The notes under the pieces: generated by a model
Database searches by the model: none
What the model was told of the DNA's origin: nothing
The model's input: only the letters and a program-made list of their open reading frames with translations
Shown: piece after piece, positions 61,793 through 64,000 of the stretch
How the letters are laid out: every line of letters starts with the position of its first letter
How positions within the stretch are numbered: position 1 is the first letter of the stretch
Assembly: GCF_900176285.1 (NCBI RefSeq)
Contig: NZ_FWXF01000004.1
Coordinates: 62,001 to 126,000 of the forward strand
Source of the DNA: Desulfacinum hydrothermale DSM 13146
Lineage (GTDB): Bacteria; Desulfobacterota; Syntrophobacteria; Syntrophobacterales; DSM-9756
Reading direction: 5' to 3'
DNA length: 64,000 nt
Made by a program: the position numbers and the translations under genes

Positions 61793-62575
61793 CTACCAGG
61801 TCTCCAGGGCCCGAACGGTGAAAGCCGAATCGTCCAGGCCCGTGTCGTAGTCCACGCCCAGGGTCCGGAGGATCGTTCGGTGGTCGTCTTTCAGGTTGTG
61901 CATGACCACCACCATTTCGGTCCAGATTCCTTCGATCTGCTGGAGTGCCTGCACCTGGTAGGTCTTTATGTGCCGGTCCTTCTTGTCGAAGTAATGGATG
62001 CGCAGGGGCACGTCCATGTCCTTGGCCACCCAGGTGCGAAGGCGCCCGTATTGGGATCGGGTTCCCGGCCTGGGTGTGGAATCCACCACCCAGCAAGGCA
62101 CCTGTTCCAGGACTTCCTCGCCCACCAGCTTGTGGTCGAAGTCCTCCACGGGCCGGCGTTCCATGTCCTCGTAGGTGAAGTCGCTGTTGACGAAGCTTCT
62201 CCCTTTTTGGGACGACACGATGCGCCGGGCCCTGCGAAGGGCCGGCAGGAACAGAAACTGTTCCGTTTCCGCGCCTTCCTTTTCCAGCACGAGGAAGCCC
62301 GTGCCTTCGATGTCGGCGGGGGAAAGAAATCGGATGAGGGCCTTGCGAAGGGGCCCGTCGGTCCGGGTGATGGCCCGGAAGGTGCGGACCCTTCGATGGC
62401 CGCTCTTGCTCTCCAGGATCATCTCCATTTGGGCCACCGAATCCTTTCCCACCGGCCGGTCGTGAACCCTCTGGGCCACCTCTTCACCCGAGAGCGCCTG
62501 GGCCCGGGCGAAAGATCCGCCCAATCCGATGGAAAAAACCAAGGCGATCAGCACCGCGGCGGCTTTCCGTGTCAC
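61793..62575 (-). CDS. Outer membrane lipoprotein-sorting-like protein (LolA-like fold)
   Basis: 260 aa, exported: TRKAAAVLIALVFSIGLGGSFARAQA is a signal peptide with AQA cleavage. The mature part matches the outer-membrane lipoprotein-sorting family near RND exporters: MEMILESKSGHRRVRTFRAI, FLSPADIEGTGFLVLE, EQFLFLPALRRARRIVSSQKGRSFVNSDFTYEDM and RPGTRSQYGRLRTWVAKDMDVPLRIHYFDKK. Start: ATG 62593 has no ribosome site, whereas AGGAGG (62585-62590 on this strand) lies nine bases before GTG 62575, which also gives the better signal peptide. It probably works with one of the two RND exporters, carrying a hydrophobic substrate in the periplasm. Confidence 0.82.
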   Translation of the reverse strand: MTRKAAAVLIALVFSIGLGGSFARAQALSGEEVAQRVHDRPVGKDSVAQMEMILESKSGHRRVRTFRAITRTDGPLRKALIRFLSPADIEGTGFLVLEKEGAETEQFLFLPALRRARRIVSSQKGRSFVNSDFTYEDMERRPVEDFDHKLVGEEVLEQVPCWVVDSTPRPGTRSQYGRLRTWVAKDMDVPLRIHYFDKKDRHIKTYQVQALQQIEGIWTEMVVVMHNLKDDHRTILRTLGVDYDTGLDDSAFTVRALETW

Positions 62576-62759
62576 GACCAAAGACCTCCTCATGAAAAGA
62601 AGCGAAATCCGGCATCCTGCACGACATCCTAGCCCAATCGGGCCCAATTGACCAGGGACTAGCCCCAAAGTTTTTCTGGCGCACGGAACCGGGTGCGAAC
62701 CGGGCCACAATCTGTTTGGACTTCCCCCTTCGCCGGCTGATAAGATGGAAGACCTGTCC

Positions 62760-62819
62760 GGGGCCGGACCGGGGCTTCGGAGCGCCGGCCCCAGAGATGG
62801 GGTTGCCCTGTAACACCCC
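62760..62819 (+). other. Two hairpins in the leader of the second M20 gene
   Basis: GGGGCCGG (62760-62767) pairs with CCGGCCCC (62785-62792), and GGGGT (62799-62803) with ACCCC (62815-62819). Just upstream of the M20 ribosome site; possibly regulatory, no family recognised. Confidence 0.35.
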
Positions 62820-62854
62820 AATCTGTATCCCATGAAGGAAAGGGAGAAGATCCC

Positions 62855-63922
62855 ATGCGCCAAGTGATCGAGCTGACCAAGGAACTGATCCGGTTTCCAT
62901 CCATGCATTCCCGGCCGGAGGAGATTCGCCGCTGCGCCGATTTCATCGCCGACTACCTGGACGAAGCGCAGGTGGCCTACCGTCGCTACGACGTGGAGGG
63001 GATCCCCTCCATCCTGGTGACCCCTGAAGCGGGGCGCGCGCCCGTGCTGCTCATGAGCCACCTGGACGTGGTGGATGCGCCGGAAGAACTCTTCGATCCC
63101 GTGGAAAAGGACGGGAGGCTCTACGGCCGCGGGGCCATCGACGACAAGTACGCTGTGGCCCTTTCCCTGGTGATGCTCCGACACCACATGGAGCGGCTGC
63201 GGGCGGAAGGAAAAGGCCAGGACGCCCTGGGCTTTGGGGTGCTCATCACGGGCGACGAGGAGATCGGCGGCTACCGGGGCGCCCGCGAGGTCCTCAAAGA
63301 CGTGCGGGCCGATCTGTGTGTCGCTCTGGACGGCGGGAGCGTGGACGAAATCGTTCTGAAGGAAAAGGGGATCCTGAGGCTCAAGCTCACGGCCCATGGC
63401 AAAACCGCCCACGGCGCCCGGCCGTGGCTGGGCGAAAACGCCGTGGAGATCCTCATGGATGATCTGCGCGCCATCCGCCCCCTTTTCGACCTGGACGCTC
63501 CGGATCACTGGCACCGCACCCTGAACCTGGGCTGGATCCGCGGCGGAACGTCGGTCAACCAGGTACCCGACAGGGCTGAGGCCAAACTGGATATCCGCTA
63601 CACGGAAGACGACGACCCGGACCGACTGGCCCAGGAGGTGACGAAACGGGTGCGCTCCCAGGTGGAAGTCCTGGAGCGGGAGCCGCTCTTTTTCGGGCAA
63701 AGGACGGCCCATGTGGATCGGCTCATGGAGCTCATCCCCGGCCTACGGCTGGGCCAGGCCCACGGGGCGTCCGATGCCCGGTTTCTTTCCAGCTACGGCA
63801 TGGCCGGCATCGTCTGGGGGGCCGACGGCGAAAACACCCAGCACTCGCTGGACGAACACGTGGTGATCGAAAGCGTGGATCGCCTCTACCGGGCTATCGA
63901 CCGCCTGGTGCAGGGAGCTTGA
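62855..63922 (+). CDS. M20 family metallopeptidase
   Basis: 355 aa di-zinc hydrolase. Ligands by motif: His in LLMSHLDVVDAP, Asp in YGRGAIDDKYA (the bridging Asp), Glu-Glu in TGDEEIGGY, Asp in CVALDGGSVD and the late His in ENTQHSLDEHV. The lid domain carries AHGKTAHGARPWLGENA. The second M20 enzyme of the window but not close to the first in sequence; dipeptidase or N-acyl amino acid hydrolase are the usual activities. ATG 62855 has AAGGGAG eight bases upstream. Divergent from the LolA-like gene. Confidence 0.85.
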   Translation: MRQVIELTKELIRFPSMHSRPEEIRRCADFIADYLDEAQVAYRRYDVEGIPSILVTPEAGRAPVLLMSHLDVVDAPEELFDPVEKDGRLYGRGAIDDKYAVALSLVMLRHHMERLRAEGKGQDALGFGVLITGDEEIGGYRGAREVLKDVRADLCVALDGGSVDEIVLKEKGILRLKLTAHGKTAHGARPWLGENAVEILMDDLRAIRPLFDLDAPDHWHRTLNLGWIRGGTSVNQVPDRAEAKLDIRYTEDDDPDRLAQEVTKRVRSQVEVLEREPLFFGQRTAHVDRLMELIPGLRLGQAHGASDARFLSSYGMAGIVWGADGENTQHSLDEHVVIESVDRLYRAIDRLVQGA

Positions 63923-63949
63923 AAAGGGGTTCACCGCTACGGTGCGGAA

Positions 63950-64000
63950 GGCGCCCCGTGGAGACTGTCCGAAAACGGCCGGGTTGCTCCCTTCTTGTAC
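63950..64000 (-). repeat. Dispersed intergenic repeat, copy E (cut by window end)
   Basis: The complement reads TACAAGAAGGGAGCAACCCGGCCGTTTTCGGACAG, matching 28 of 33 positions of copy A at 8441-8474. The copy continues beyond the window. Confidence 0.65.

Noticed and set aside
1-64000. CRISPR arrays, tRNA or rRNA genes
   Set aside because: No regularly spaced direct repeats, no tRNA cloverleaf and no rRNA segments were seen on reading the gaps.

Overview
The window is high-GC, densely coded Gram-negative bacterial DNA, most likely from Desulfobacterota (perhaps Syntrophobacteria). The pointers are an indolepyruvate:ferredoxin oxidoreductase, a meso-diaminopimelate-type MurE with RsmH and FtsL, outer-membrane beta-barrel and lipoprotein genes, and a PEP-CTERM protein. 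This placement is inference; there is no rRNA or tRNA marker here.

Layout. (1) 1-6.5 kb: livM(partial)-livG-livF, a phenylacetate-CoA ligase-like gene and iorAB, on one strand: uptake and oxidative breakdown of branched or aromatic amino acids. (2) 6.8-14.6 kb: signalling genes (an H-box protein without a visible kinase ATPase, a class III nucleotide cyclase, a fused diadenylate cyclase-YbbR protein), a DUF2914-like protein, an M20 peptidase and a GNAT acetyltransferase. (3) 14.67-16.15 kb: alaC (alanine transaminase) preceded by what reads as a complete transcription attenuator with an alanine-rich leader peptide. (4) 16.2-21.2 kb: a secreted nuclease, a NUDIX hydrolase, a TetR regulator with a visible operator followed by an acyl carrier protein gene, a 66-aa protein and a CorC-type protein. 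(5) 21.4-37.0 kb: the division and cell wall (dcw) cluster mraZ-rsmH-ftsL-ftsI-murE-murF-murD-ftsW-murC-murB-ftsQ-ftsA-ftsZ, in canonical order but without mraY and murG, then a radical SAM gene. (6) 39.1-53.7 kb: an accessory region. It opens with a sigma-54-type promoter and four genes: a 97-aa precursor-like peptide, a PqqD-like chaperone, an HprK-related kinase and a nucleotidyltransferase. After these come an unknown membrane/coiled-coil protein, a TPR lipoprotein, an AMIN-beta-barrel protein, an RND exporter, a 4-cresol dehydrogenase-like flavoprotein, an unknown membrane protein and a PEP-CTERM protein. From about 48.0 to 54.5 kb the DNA is visibly less GC-rich than elsewhere, suggesting later acquisition. 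(7) 54.5-64 kb: a REP-associated (Y1/HUH) transposase, a second RND exporter paralogous to the first, a ThiF-nitroreductase fusion with a fresh 27-bp tandem duplication, a coiled-coil/nuclease-like protein, an outer-membrane lipoprotein-sorting-like protein and a second M20 peptidase.

The strongest novelty candidates are the alanine attenuator of alaC and the peptide/PqqD/kinase/nucleotidyltransferase cassette with its sigma-54 promoter. A dispersed intergenic repeat family (five copies seen near 8.3, 12.7, 19.4, 55.6 and 64.0 kb) has one copy beside the transposase gene, so the two may form a REP/RAYT pair. All comparisons were made by eye; no searches, folding programs or composition counts were run.
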